Positions 46,706 to 57,135 of a DNA stretch of 64,000 nt are shown piece by piece (the stretch's first letter is position 1; every line of letters begins with the position of its first letter). The position numbers and the translations under genes were made by a program. Origin of the DNA: Alphaproteobacteria bacterium PA4 (GTDB lineage Bacteria; Pseudomonadota; Alphaproteobacteria; Sphingomonadales; Sphingomonadaceae); contig NKIQ01000009.1 in the NCBI GenBank assembly GCA_002256005.1, positions 41,978 through 105,977 of the forward strand. Reading direction: 5' to 3'. The notes below the pieces were generated by a model. It searched no databases. It was given only the letters and a program-made list of their open reading frames with translations, and was not told where the DNA came from.

Positions 46706-47068
46706 TCACACCTTCAGCGCCGTCGCTCCCACCCCATTGTCCGGCGCGCAATCCGGCATTTCGGCATAGCGGGCGCGGCGGCCGTCGCGGCTGATCCAGA
46801 TGCGCAGCGAGGCAAAGGCCGGGCAGGGGCGGTAGCGCCAGCGGAATTCCCAGCCATCGGACCAGAGCGCGGTTTCGCGGCCGCTGAAATTCTGCACCGG
46901 CTCGGCGGCCTGGCGGCGGTAATCGGCTTGCATGCTGTCGGCGAGGCGGGTGGCGGTTTCCTGATCGATATCGGGATGGTAGAGGCCCAGCGCCAGCGCG
47001 GCGGCCAGCGCCAGGGCGATGCCGGCGAGGATGAGCCGGCGCAGGGTGACGCGCGACAGGCTGGTCAC
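46706..47068 (-). CDS. Hypothetical small membrane-anchored protein
   Basis: 120 residues. RLILAGIALALAAALALGLY is a single N-terminal hydrophobic segment (anchor or signal peptide). The body has no recognised domain: ETATRLADSMQADYRRQAAEPVQNF, then a Trp/Arg-rich stretch WSDGWEFRWRYRPCPAFASLRIWISRDGRR and DCAPDNGVGATAL at the end, with two cysteines that might pair. It begins 3 bp after the aldehyde dehydrogenase stop on the minus strand, so they are probably one transcript. Function unknown. Confidence 0.75.
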   Translation of the reverse strand: MTSLSRVTLRRLILAGIALALAAALALGLYHPDIDQETATRLADSMQADYRRQAAEPVQNFSGRETALWSDGWEFRWRYRPCPAFASLRIWISRDGRRARYAEMPDCAPDNGVGATALKV

Positions 47069-47071
47069 CGT

Positions 47072-48514
47072 TCAGCCGCGCTCGGCATAGGCGGCGAGCG
47101 GCAAGGGCGTGCCCTGCTGGCGCAGCAGCGCCTGGCGGCGGAAGAAGCGCAGCAGGCCGGAGGCGCCCATCCGCGACGGCCCCAGCCCCGACAGGCCCCA
47201 GCTGGTCTTTTCGGCGTCGCCGATGATCGAGGTGAGCGCGCCATCGTTGATCGAGACGGCGCCGGCGTGCAGGCGTTCCGCCACCGCTTCGGCCTCTGCC
47301 ACCGTGCCGGCCAGCACCGCCGCGGACAGGCCGAAGCTGCCGGCATTGGCCAGCGCCACCGCCTCGTCGACGGTATCGAACGGAATGACCGGGATGACGG
47401 GGCCGAAGGTTTCGTCGGTCATCACTATCATGTCGGGGGTGATGCCGGTGATGACGGTCGGCCGCAGCCATTTGCCGCCATGATCCTCGATGACGCCGCC
47501 GCACTGCACGGTCGCGCCTTTGGCCACGGCATCGGCGATCTGGCCGGCGACGATCTCGGCCTGGCGGGCGAAGATGAACGGCCCGATCTCGCCGTTGCTG
47601 ATGTCGGGATGGTTGAGGGTGACGGCGCTGGCGCGGGTGACGAGATGGGCGAGGAACTCGTCATGGATGGCGCGCGCCACATAGACCCGCTCGATCGACT
47701 GGCAGGCCTGGCCGGTGGCGACGACCGAGGCGCGCAGCGCGATGGCCGAGGCATCGGCGGGGTCGGCGCTGGCCAGCACGATCATCGGGTCCTTGCCGCC
47801 GAGTTCGAGGCTGGCCGGGATGAAAGCGGCGGCGGCGGCCAGCGCCACCTTGCGCCCGGTGGCGACCGATCCGGTGAAGGCGATATAATCGACTGCGCCC
47901 ACCAGCGCCGCGCCGGTGTCGCCATCGCCTTCGATGACGGCGAATACCGATGCCAGTGCCGGCACCGAGGCGATGGCGGCCATCAGTGGCCGGATGAAGC
48001 GCGGCGTGACTTCGGAGGGTTTGACGATCACCGCGCAGCCGGCGACCAGCGCCGGAATGGCGTCGATCAGGGCCAGCGTCAGCGGGAAGTTCCACGGCGA
48101 GATGATGCCGACAAGGGGGTAGGGGTGCAGGCGCGTGCCGGCGGTCACCCCCGGCAGCGCCGTGGCGATGCGCGTGCCGGTGATGCCCTGCACCAGCCCC
48201 GGTGCTTCGCGCGTCCAGCGCGCCACCATGCCCTTGACGCCGTCGAGCTCCACGCCGGCGATGGTGCGGCGGCCGGTGTCGCTGGCCAGTGCCGCGACAA
48301 TGGCCGCGCCATGGTCGCCGAGCGCGGTGACGAAGGCGCCCAGCACCTCCAGCCGCGAATCGAGCGACAGCGCCGCCCAGGCCGGCTGCGCCTTGCGCAA
48401 CCGCAGGGCCAGCGCGTCGACGGCGGGTGCGTCGAGCGGCTCGATATGATAGTCGGCAATCCCGGTGCGCGGATTGGCGACGGGCAGGGTGCGGAAAAGC
48501 GGGACGGAAGCCAT
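47072..48514 (-). CDS. Aldehyde dehydrogenase family protein
   Basis: 480 residues. NAD(P)-dependent dehydrogenase fold: GIISPWNFPLTLALIDAIPAL, NAD-binding YIAFTGSVATGRKVALAAA, SLELGGKDPMIVLASADP (the general-base Glu), and the nucleophile loop VVATGQACQSIERVYV with Cys. The C-terminal segment SINDGALTSIIGDAEKTSWGLSGLGPSRMGASGLLRF resembles coniferyl-aldehyde-type or related class dehydrogenases (FAD/CALDH-like subgroup). The substrate is not certain. It is followed on the same strand by the small membrane protein. It is divergent from rplU. Confidence 0.87.
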   Translation of the reverse strand: MASVPLFRTLPVANPRTGIADYHIEPLDAPAVDALALRLRKAQPAWAALSLDSRLEVLGAFVTALGDHGAAIVAALASDTGRRTIAGVELDGVKGMVARWTREAPGLVQGITGTRIATALPGVTAGTRLHPYPLVGIISPWNFPLTLALIDAIPALVAGCAVIVKPSEVTPRFIRPLMAAIASVPALASVFAVIEGDGDTGAALVGAVDYIAFTGSVATGRKVALAAAAAFIPASLELGGKDPMIVLASADPADASAIALRASVVATGQACQSIERVYVARAIHDEFLAHLVTRASAVTLNHPDISNGEIGPFIFARQAEIVAGQIADAVAKGATVQCGGVIEDHGGKWLRPTVITGITPDMIVMTDETFGPVIPVIPFDTVDEAVALANAGSFGLSAAVLAGTVAEAEAVAERLHAGAVSINDGALTSIIGDAEKTSWGLSGLGPSRMGASGLLRFFRRQALLRQQGTPLPLAAYAERG

Positions 48515-48614
48515 TGCAGGCAAGAGGATAGCCGGGCTTTTGCCGAGAAGCGAGAGTGTCGCCGTCTCGAAGTCGCCGCAGTTGCCGCGCACCCCGCTTT
48601 CCGTCGCTGCCGCG

Positions 48615-48643
48615 TTGACAGCGGCAGCGCCTTCGACTATCGC
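48615..48643 (+). promoter_or_regulatory. rplU: Possible promoter of rplU
   Basis: TTGACA at 48615-48620 is a perfect -35 hexamer, followed 17 bp later by TATCGC, a weak -10. It lies about 70 bp before the rplU ATG, between the divergent aldehyde dehydrogenase and rplU genes. The -10 is poor, so this is only a candidate. Confidence 0.45.
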
Positions 48644-48714
48644 CCCGCCTTCGCATCGGTGGGCCTCCACGAGTCCCGCCGCTTCCATGATGAGCTGACT
48701 TTAAGGCCAATACG

Positions 48715-49002
48715 ATGTTCGCAGTCGTGCGCACCGGCGGAAAACAATATCGGGTCGCCACCGATGATACGATCCTCGTCGAAAAGATCGAGGGCGATGC
48801 CGGCACCGTGGTGACGCTCGACGCCCTGATGTTCGGCGATGCCGGCGCCATCACCACCGGTGGTGCGGTGACCGCCAAGATCGTTGCGCAGACCAAGGCC
48901 GACAAGGTCATCATCTTCAAGAAGCGCCGCCGCCACAATTATCGCCGCAAGAACGGTCATCGCCAGCAGCTGACCGTGCTGAAGATCACCTCGGTCGGTT
49001 GA
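48715..49002 (+). CDS. rplU: 50S ribosomal protein L21
   Basis: 95 residues. [29 protein letters not shown] is the L21 N-terminus and [27 protein letters not shown] is the conserved basic C-terminal RNA-binding segment with the [16 protein letters not shown] motif. First gene of the rplU-rpmA-obgE unit; rpmA begins 33 bp later. The start ATG follows AAGG. Confidence 0.98.
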   Translation: MFAVVRTGGKQYRVATDDTILVEKIEGDAGTVVTLDALMFGDAGAITTGGAVTAKIVAQTKADKVIIFKKRRRHNYRRKNGHRQQLTVLKITSVG

Positions 49003-49035
49003 ACCCCGGCCCCGTAAGAACAGGCAGAAACGACA

Positions 49036-49311
49036 ATGGCACATAAAAAAGCAGGCGGTTCATCGCGCAACGGTCGTGATTCGATCGGTCGCCGCCTTGG
49101 TGTGAAGCGCTTCGGCGGCCAGGAACTGCTGGCCGGCACCATCATCATCCGCCAGCGCGGCACCCGCGTGCACCCCGGCCGCAACGTCGGCCTGGGCAAG
49201 GATCACACGCTGTTCGCCACCTCCGATGGCGTTGTCGTGTTCCATGAAGGCAAGCTGGGCCGCAAGTATGTCAGCGTCGACCCGCGTCCGGAAGCGATTG
49301 CGGCCGAATAG
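49036..49311 (+). CDS. rpmA: 50S ribosomal protein L27
   Basis: 91 residues. [29 protein letters not shown] is the hallmark N-terminal extension that reaches the peptidyl transferase centre. [26 protein letters not shown] is the conserved body. It is followed by a terminator at 49343, so obgE may be expressed partly from readthrough or its own promoter. Confidence 0.98.
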   Translation: MAHKKAGGSSRNGRDSIGRRLGVKRFGGQELLAGTIIIRQRGTRVHPGRNVGLGKDHTLFATSDGVVVFHEGKLGRKYVSVDPRPEAIAAE

Positions 49312-51553
<2,242 letters not shown>

Positions 51554-51557
<4 letters not shown>

Positions 51558-52810
51558 CCCCTGACATGCTGATCACCGACATGGCCCGCGCCGCGCGCGC
51601 CGCGCTGCCGCAGCTGGCGGCGGCAGCGACCGTGCAAAAGGCCGCCGCCATCACCGCCGCTGCCGCCGCCATTCGCGCTGCCGCGCCGGCGCTGCTCGCC
51701 GCCAGTGCCGCGGATGTGGCGGCGGCTCGCGCCAGCGGCATGAGCGAGGCGCTGATCGACCGGCTGGCGCTCGACGCGGCGCGGATCGAAGGCATCGCCT
51801 GCGGTCTCGATACCGTCGCGGCGCTGCCCGATCCGGTGGGGGAGGTCATCAAGACCTGGGCCCAGCCCAATGGGCTCAACTTCCGCCGCGTCCGCGTGCC
51901 GCTCGGCGTCATCGGCATCATCTATGAGGCGCGGCCCGGCGTCACCGCCGATGCGGCGGCGCTGTGCCTGATGGCCGGCAATGCCTGTCTGTTGCGCGGC
52001 GGTTCGGAAGCCGCGCGCGCCAACCGCGTGCTGCTCGATTGCGTCGCCCTGGGGCTGAAGAGCGCCGGCCTGCCGGACGCGGCGGTGCAGATGGTGCCGG
52101 CCGGCGATCGCGCCCTGGTCGGCGCCATGCTGGCGGCGCACGGCCTCATCGACATCATCATCCCGCGCGGCGGCAAGGGGCTGGTGGCGCGGGTGCAGGC
52201 CGAAGCGCGGGTGCCGGTGCTGGCGCATCTCGACGGCATCAACCATGTCTATGTCGATGCCTCGGCCGATGCCGACACGGCGCTGGCGATTGTCGTCAAT
52301 TCCAAGCTGCGCCGCACCGCCGTCTGCGGCTCGATGGAAACGCTGCTGATCGATCGCGCGGCGCCCCCGGCGCTGGCGGCGCATGTGCTGTCCGGCCTGA
52401 TCGATGCCGGCTGCGCGGTGCGCGGCGATGCCGGCATATTGGCGCTGGACGCCCGCGCTACACCGGCGACGGCGCACGATTTCGACACCGAATATCTCGA
52501 CGCCATCGCCTCGGCCGCGCTGGTCGATGGCGTCGACGGCGCCATCGCGCATATTGCCCGCCACGGCTCGGCGCATACCGATGCCATTGTCGCCGCCGAT
52601 GCCGCCGTCGCCGATCGCTTCCTCGCCGCCGTCGACAGCGCCATCGTGCTGTGGAACGCCTCGACGCAGTTCGCCGATGGCGGCGAATTCGGCTTCGGCG
52701 CCGAAATCGGCATCGCCACCGGCCGGCTGCACGCCCGCGGCCCGGTCGCGCTGGAAGGGCTGACGATTTACAAGACACTGGTTTCGGGCAGCGGCCAGAC
52801 AAGGCCATGA
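51554..52810 (+). CDS. proA: Gamma-glutamyl phosphate reductase
   Basis: Reduces gamma-glutamyl phosphate to glutamate 5-semialdehyde with NADPH. 418 residues, normal. PLGVIGIIYEARPGVTADAAALCL is the NADP-binding signature, RGGSEAARANRVLLD, IIIPRGGKGLVARVQAEARVPVLAHLDG, and the catalytic-Cys segment KLRRTAVCGSMETLLID. The end has NASTQFADGGEFGFGAEIGIATGRLHARGPVALEGL. ATGA overlaps at both ends with proB and nadD. Confidence 0.97.
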
Positions 52811-53406
52811 GGCGTATCGGCCTGCTCGGCGGCTCGTTCAATCCCGCCCATGCCGGGCATCGCCTCATCAGCCTGGAGGCGCTGCGCCTGCTGGGGCTGG
52901 ATGAAGTCTGGTGGCTGGTCAGCCCGCAGAATCCGCTGAAATCGCCGGCCGAAATGGCGCCGTTGGCGGCGCGGCTGGCCTCGGCGCAGGCGGTTGCCGA
53001 TGATCCGCGCCTTCGCGTTCTCGCCATCGAAAGCCAGCTCGGCACCCGCTACACCATCGATACCGTCACCCGGCTGCTGGCGCGCTGGCCCGCCGATCGC
53101 TTCATCTGGCTGATGGGTGCCGATATCCTGCCCGAACTGCACCGCTGGCGGCGCTGGCGCGATCTCGCGCGCCGCCTGCCGCTCGCCGAACTGGCGCGGC
53201 CGGGCCATGGCGCGGCGCCCGCCCCGGCGCTGGCCTGGCTGGGGCGCTGGCAACGCCCGGCGGCAGAGGCCATGGCTTGGCCGCACTGGCCGCTGCCGGC
53301 GCTGGTGCGGCTGGCCAGCGCCGAAACCCCCGAATCGGCCACCGCCATCCGTGCCCGCGATCCGCAATGGGCGGCGGCGGCAAAAACTGCTACAGACGCC
53401 CGCTAA
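52807..53406 (+). CDS. nadD: Nicotinate-nucleotide adenylyltransferase
   Basis: Makes deamido-NAD from nicotinate mononucleotide and ATP. 199 residues. RIGLLGGSFNPAHAGHRLISLEAL is the (T/H)xGH nucleotidyltransferase motif, VWWLVSPQNPLKSP is the family signature, RFIWLMGADILPELHRWRRW follows, and the end has ESATAIRARDP (ISSTxIR-like). Overlaps proA by ATGA. rsfS starts 25 bp after its stop. Confidence 0.95.
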   Translation: MRRIGLLGGSFNPAHAGHRLISLEALRLLGLDEVWWLVSPQNPLKSPAEMAPLAARLASAQAVADDPRLRVLAIESQLGTRYTIDTVTRLLARWPADRFIWLMGADILPELHRWRRWRDLARRLPLAELARPGHGAAPAPALAWLGRWQRPAAEAMAWPHWPLPALVRLASAETPESATAIRARDPQWAAAAKTATDAR

Positions 53407-53431
53407 CACCCCCAAATCCAGGACCGACATT

Positions 53432-53896
53432 TTGACGACAGCCACCGCCGCATCGCCGGCCAAGATCAGCGACAACGCCCGCATCGATGCCCATATCGAA
53501 GCGCTGCACGCCATGGTGATGCAATCGCTGGACGATGACCAGGCGGTGGAAATCATCTCGATTCCGCTCGCCGGCAAGACCAGCATTGCCGATTACATGG
53601 TCATCGCCAGCGGCAAATCCGGCCGTCAGGTCGCCTCCATGGCAATGAAGATCGCCGAAAAGTGCAAGACCGAGTTCGGCCGCTCGGCGCGCGTGCAGGG
53701 CCTGCCCACCGCCGATTGGGTGCTGATCGATGCCGGCGATGTCATCGTCCACATCTTCCGCCCGGAAGTGCGGCAATTCTACAATCTCGAACGCATGTGG
53801 GCGTTCGATACCGAGCCGAACAAGGGCGAGCCGCGGATGGGCGACCTGCGCGAGGCCCGCGACCCGGCGCTCGGCGACCCGCGCAAGGCCGGCTGA
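53432..53896 (+). CDS. rsfS: Ribosome silencing factor RsfS
   Basis: Binds ribosomal protein L14 and blocks 30S-50S joining in starvation. About 154 residues from a TTG start at 53432 that suits the spacing (AGGACC upstream); no ATG earlier in frame fits. The DUF143 domain is visible: VMQSLDDDQAVEIISIPLAGKTSIADYMVIASGKSGRQVASMAMKIAEK, then ADWVLIDAGDVIVHIFRPEVRQFYNLERMW. Usual place between nadD and rlmH. Confidence 0.95.
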   Translation: MTTATAASPAKISDNARIDAHIEALHAMVMQSLDDDQAVEIISIPLAGKTSIADYMVIASGKSGRQVASMAMKIAEKCKTEFGRSARVQGLPTADWVLIDAGDVIVHIFRPEVRQFYNLERMWAFDTEPNKGEPRMGDLREARDPALGDPRKAG

Positions 53897-53902
53897 AACC
53901 GC

Positions 53903-54319
53903 GTGCGGCTGCACATCGTGGCGCGCGGCCGCATCGGCGCGTCGCCCGAGGCGGCGCTGGTCGAGCGCTATCAGAAGCGCCTGCGCGGCGATCTCATTGT
54001 CACCGAGCTCGGCGAATCGGCGCCCTGGCCGCGGTTCGACGGCGGCCGCACCGTCGTCCTCGATGAAACCGGCCGCGACCTCGCCTCCACGGCGCTGGCC
54101 GCGCAACTGGGCCGCTGGCGCGACGATGGCTGCCGCGAGGTGCGCTTCCTGATCGGCGCCGCCGATGGCCATGATGCGGCAACAAGGGCCGGCGCCGACC
54201 TGCTGCTCGGCCTCGGCCGCGCCACCTGGCCGCACATGCTGGCCCGCGCCATGCTCGCCGAACAATTGTACCGCGCCAGCATGATCCTGGCTGGCCACCC
54301 CTATCATCGCGACGGGTGA
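53903..54319 (+). CDS. rlmH: 23S rRNA pseudouridine-1915 N3-methyltransferase RlmH
   Basis: SPOUT methyltransferase that modifies pseudouridine 1915 of helix 69. 138 residues with a GTG start at 53903. MRLHIVARGRIGASPEAALVERYQKRL is the N-terminus, VVLDETGRDLAS, and the SAM knot FLIGAADGHDAATRAGADLLLGLGRATWPHMLARAMLAEQLYRASMILAGHPYHR. The catalytic-tail residues (HPYHR) are kept. It is the last gene of the rplU-rlmH housekeeping run; the M28 gene begins 47 bp later. Confidence 0.96.
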   Translation: MRLHIVARGRIGASPEAALVERYQKRLRGDLIVTELGESAPWPRFDGGRTVVLDETGRDLASTALAAQLGRWRDDGCREVRFLIGAADGHDAATRAGADLLLGLGRATWPHMLARAMLAEQLYRASMILAGHPYHRDG

Positions 54320-54366
54320 CGGCAGCGCGTGATGGACAGCAGCGTCGGCGTCGCTACTCTGGCGCC

Positions 54367-55950
54367 ATGCAACGCCTCATCCCGCCGCTCCTCATCGCCC
54401 TTCTCGCCAGCAGCGCAGCGGCCAGGCCGCCGACCCGGGCCGAAACCTGGACCGCCGATATCGCGACGCTCGCCAGCGATGCCATGGCCGGGCGCCAGCC
54501 GGGCACGCCGGGCTATGAGGCCGCGGCCAGATATGTCGAGAAGCGCTTCCGCGCCCTGGGGCTGCGGCCCGCCGGCGAGGCCAAGGGCTTTCGCCAGATC
54601 GTGCGCTTTGAAGAACAGATCATCGACCATGGCGCCTCCACCGCCGCGCTGATCGCCGCGGATGGCAGCCGCACGGCGCTCGCCATGGGCAAGGACATTC
54701 TGATCTCGCCCGGCGGCGCACCGCGCCCGGCGCGCATCGAGGCGCCGCTGGTGTTCCTCGGCTATGGCCTCAGCCTGCCGGCGCTCGGCCATGACGATTT
54801 CAAGGGGCTCGACCTCAAGGGCAAGATCGCCGTGGTGATCTCGGGTGGCCCGGCGGCACTGCCCGGCCCGGCCAAATCCGCCAACCGCTCCGACCGGCTG
54901 GCGCTGCTCGCCGCCGCCGGCGCCGTTGGCGTCATCACGCTGACGACGCCGGCGCAGGTCGAAATCCCCTGGGACCGGCGCAAGCTGCTCGCCTCGCAGG
55001 CCGGCATGTATTTCGCCGATGCCGGCATGCGCGAAACCCCGGACGGTATGTTCGTCGCGCAATTCGATCCGGCACAGAGCGCGCGGCTGTTCGCCGGCTC
55101 CGGCCAGGATTTCGCGGTGATCGCCAAGGCCGCCGATGCCTCGGCCCCGGTGCCGACCTTCGCGCTGCCGCTGCGCCTCAGCGCCGGCATCGCCGCCCGC
55201 CACCGCGCCGTCGAATCGCCCAACCTCGTCGCCCGGCTGCCGGGGTCGGACCCCAAGCTGCGCAGCGAACATGTGGTGATCTCGGCGCATCTCGATCACA
55301 TCGGCGTCGGCGAGCCCATCAACGGCGATGCCATCTACAATGGCGCCATGGACGATGCCTCGGGCGTCGCCAGCGTGCTCGACATCGCCGGGCGGCTGGT
55401 TGCCGGCAAGCGGCCGGCACGCTCGCTCCTCTTCCTCATCGTCACGGCCGAAGAAAAGGGCCTGCTCGGCTCGCAATATTATGCGCGGCGGCCGACGGTG
55501 CCGGCGGCCTCGCTGGTCGCGGACCTGAACTTCGACATGCCGCTGCCGCTGTGGCCGCTGAAACTGGTGCTGGTGCAAGGCTATCAGGAATCGACTCTCG
55601 GCGATGTCGCCCGCCGCGTCGCCACCGCCCGCGGCCTGGCACTGACCCCCGATCCGCTGCCCGAACGCAACAGCTTCACCCGCACCGACCAGTTCAGCTT
55701 CGTCAAAACGGGCGTGCCGGCGCTCGCCTTCAAATTCGGCTTTGTAAAGGACAGCCCGGAATTCCAGATCGAGCATGACTGGCGCGCCAACCGCTACCAC
55801 GCCCCCAGCGACGATGCCGACCAGCCCGGCGTGCTGCCCGGCGAAGCGGTGAAACTCGACGATTATGTCACCGGCATCGCCCGCGCGGTGGCGAATGCCA
55901 AGGCACGGCCGGAGTGGCTGGACACGAGCGTGTTCAAGCCGAAGGGATAA
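54367..55950 (+). CDS. Secreted M28 family metallopeptidase with PA domain
   Basis: 527 residues. Signal peptide MQRLIPPLLIALLASSAAA. A PA (protease-associated) insert is likely between about 135 and 270 (LVFLGYGLSLPALGHDDFKGLDLKGKIAVVISGG). The M28 zinc site is seen as VVISAHLDHIGVGEP (first His), NGAMDDASGVASVLD (bridging Asp), TAEEKGLLGSQYYA (catalytic Glu and Glu ligand), and DLNFDMPLP (Asp); the last His is in HAPSDDADQPG. Such enzymes are aminopeptidases acting outside the cytoplasm. It is followed by copy H, which also ends the convergent lysR. Confidence 0.94.
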   Translation: MQRLIPPLLIALLASSAAARPPTRAETWTADIATLASDAMAGRQPGTPGYEAAARYVEKRFRALGLRPAGEAKGFRQIVRFEEQIIDHGASTAALIAADGSRTALAMGKDILISPGGAPRPARIEAPLVFLGYGLSLPALGHDDFKGLDLKGKIAVVISGGPAALPGPAKSANRSDRLALLAAAGAVGVITLTTPAQVEIPWDRRKLLASQAGMYFADAGMRETPDGMFVAQFDPAQSARLFAGSGQDFAVIAKAADASAPVPTFALPLRLSAGIAARHRAVESPNLVARLPGSDPKLRSEHVVISAHLDHIGVGEPINGDAIYNGAMDDASGVASVLDIAGRLVAGKRPARSLLFLIVTAEEKGLLGSQYYARRPTVPAASLVADLNFDMPLPLWPLKLVLVQGYQESTLGDVARRVATARGLALTPDPLPERNSFTRTDQFSFVKTGVPALAFKFGFVKDSPEFQIEHDWRANRYHAPSDDADQPGVLPGEAVKLDDYVTGIARAVANAKARPEWLDTSVFKPKG

Positions 55951-55955
55951 AAAGG

Positions 55956-56146
55956 GCCTCCGGCGGCTGGGGCCGTAGGCCCCAGACCCCTATTGTTTTA
56001 TTGTCATCCCGGGCTTGACCCGGGACCCAGCTTTTCTTTGCATCGCCTCCAAAGAGAAACGGGGTCCCGGGTCAAGCCCGGGATGACATGCAAAGAACCA
56101 CCTAAACATATGGGGTCTGGGGCCTGAGGCCCCAGCCGCCGGAGGC
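55956..56146. repeat. Palindromic repeat family 1, copy H, interrupted by family 2 element
   Basis: 191 bp. Arms and hairpins are intact (loops GTA and TGA), but the core (about 55991-56110) is split by the 87-bp family 2 element at 56002-56088. Without the insert the unit would be about 104 bp. It lies between convergent M28 and lysR genes. Confidence 0.92.
56002..56088. repeat. Palindromic repeat family 2 element nested in copy H
   Basis: 27-bp perfect inverted repeat beginning TGTCATCCCGGGCTTGACCC at 56002-56028 and ending GGTCAAGCCCGGGATGACA at 56088, with a 33-bp spacer. Same ends as the copy at 7734-7817. Nesting within family 1 implies that family 2 arrived later. Confidence 0.9.
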
Positions 56147-56152
56147 CCTGCT

Positions 56153-57037
56153 TCAACTATCCTCCCGCCGCTTCAGCAAATCCGCCAGCAGTGGGTTCGG
56201 AAAGCGGCGTTGCTGCACGATGGCGTAGAAGCTTTCGGTGAGGTCGGGCAGGCTGTGCACCTCGACCAATTGCCCGGCGGAGAGTTCGTCGCGGACGACG
56301 ATGGGCGGCACCAGGGTCAGCGCGTCGCTTTCGCGGGCGAGCAGGCGGAGCATGGCCATGTCGTCGATTTCGGCGAGGATGACCGGGCGGATGCCGGCGT
56401 CGCCGAGCATGAGATCAAAGCTGGCGCGCACATCGCTGTCGCGGCTGGGCAGCAATATGGCTTCGCCGGCGAGATCGTCGGGGAATCGGAAGGGCCGGCC
56501 CTGCCAGCGTGGCGGCCCGACGAGGCTGAGCGGCTGCTGGTCGATGCGGTGGCTGTCGAAGGCGGCGCGGCTGTCGCGGCGCACCGGGCTGGTGGCGAGC
56601 ACGACGTCGACCTCGTGCGCTTCCAGCTGGTTGAGCAGTTCCTGCATGGTGCCGGAGCGCAGGATCAGCTCGACATCGGCGCGGCCGACGAGTGGGCGCA
56701 CGAATTCGAGCTGGAAGTTGCGCGACAGGGTGGGCTGGGCGCCGACGCGCAGGATCTGCTGGTCGAGCGCCGGCTTGCCGGCGAGGGTGCGCAGCAGCGC
56801 TTCGCCGGCGGCGAACACCGTATCGGCATAATCGAGCGCGACGCGGCCGGCCTCGGTGAGCACCAGGCGGCGGCCGACGCGATCGAACAGGGCATGGCCC
56901 AGCTGCGCCTCCAGCTTCTGCACCTGCACCGACAGCGCCGATTGCGACAGGTTCAGCCGCTCGGCGGCGCGGGTCAGGCTGCCGTCATGGGCGATGGCGC
57001 GGAAGTAGCGGAGATGGGCGTAGTTGAGGTTGGGCAC
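56153..57037 (-). CDS. LysR-type transcriptional regulator (probable dab regulator)
   Basis: 294 residues. The N-terminal HTH is LNYAHLRYFRAIAHDGSLTRAAERLNLSQSALSVQVQKLEAQLGHALF. The co-inducer domain follows; SGTMQELLNQLEAHEVDVVLATSPV and the C-terminal LSAGQLVEVHSLPDLTESFYAIVQQRRFPNPLLADLL resemble NhaR-type LysR proteins. It is divergent from dabB across 98 bp that contain an inverted repeat, so it probably controls the dabBA genes; the signal (perhaps bicarbonate or CO2 level) is inferred. Its 3' end meets copy H. Confidence 0.92.
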   Translation of the reverse strand: MPNLNYAHLRYFRAIAHDGSLTRAAERLNLSQSALSVQVQKLEAQLGHALFDRVGRRLVLTEAGRVALDYADTVFAAGEALLRTLAGKPALDQQILRVGAQPTLSRNFQLEFVRPLVGRADVELILRSGTMQELLNQLEAHEVDVVLATSPVRRDSRAAFDSHRIDQQPLSLVGPPRWQGRPFRFPDDLAGEAILLPSRDSDVRASFDLMLGDAGIRPVILAEIDDMAMLRLLARESDALTLVPPIVVRDELSAGQLVEVHSLPDLTESFYAIVQQRRFPNPLLADLLKRREDS

Positions 57038-57066
57038 GGCTTCATTCTATAAAAACGAACGTAACA

Positions 57067-57099
57067 TTGCAATCTTTGTATTTATCAAAGTCTTTGCAA
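57067..57099. promoter_or_regulatory. LysR-type binding site candidate between lysR and dabB
   Basis: CTTTG-TATTTAT-CAAAG (57074-57090) is a 17-bp inverted repeat with the T-rich/A-rich symmetry of LTTR sites, flanked on both sides by the palindrome TTGCAA (57067-57072 and 57094-57099). It is in the 98-bp divergent gap about 37 bp before the dabB ATG. Inference from position and symmetry. Confidence 0.6.
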
Positions 57100-57135
57100 A
57101 TCCGTATCGGGAGGGTCGCTTCGCAACAGGAGACG

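Noticed and set aside
48615..48714. Ribosomal-protein leader riboswitch upstream of rplU
   Set aside because: A perfect -35 is present but no convincing structured leader was seen in the 100 bp before rplU.
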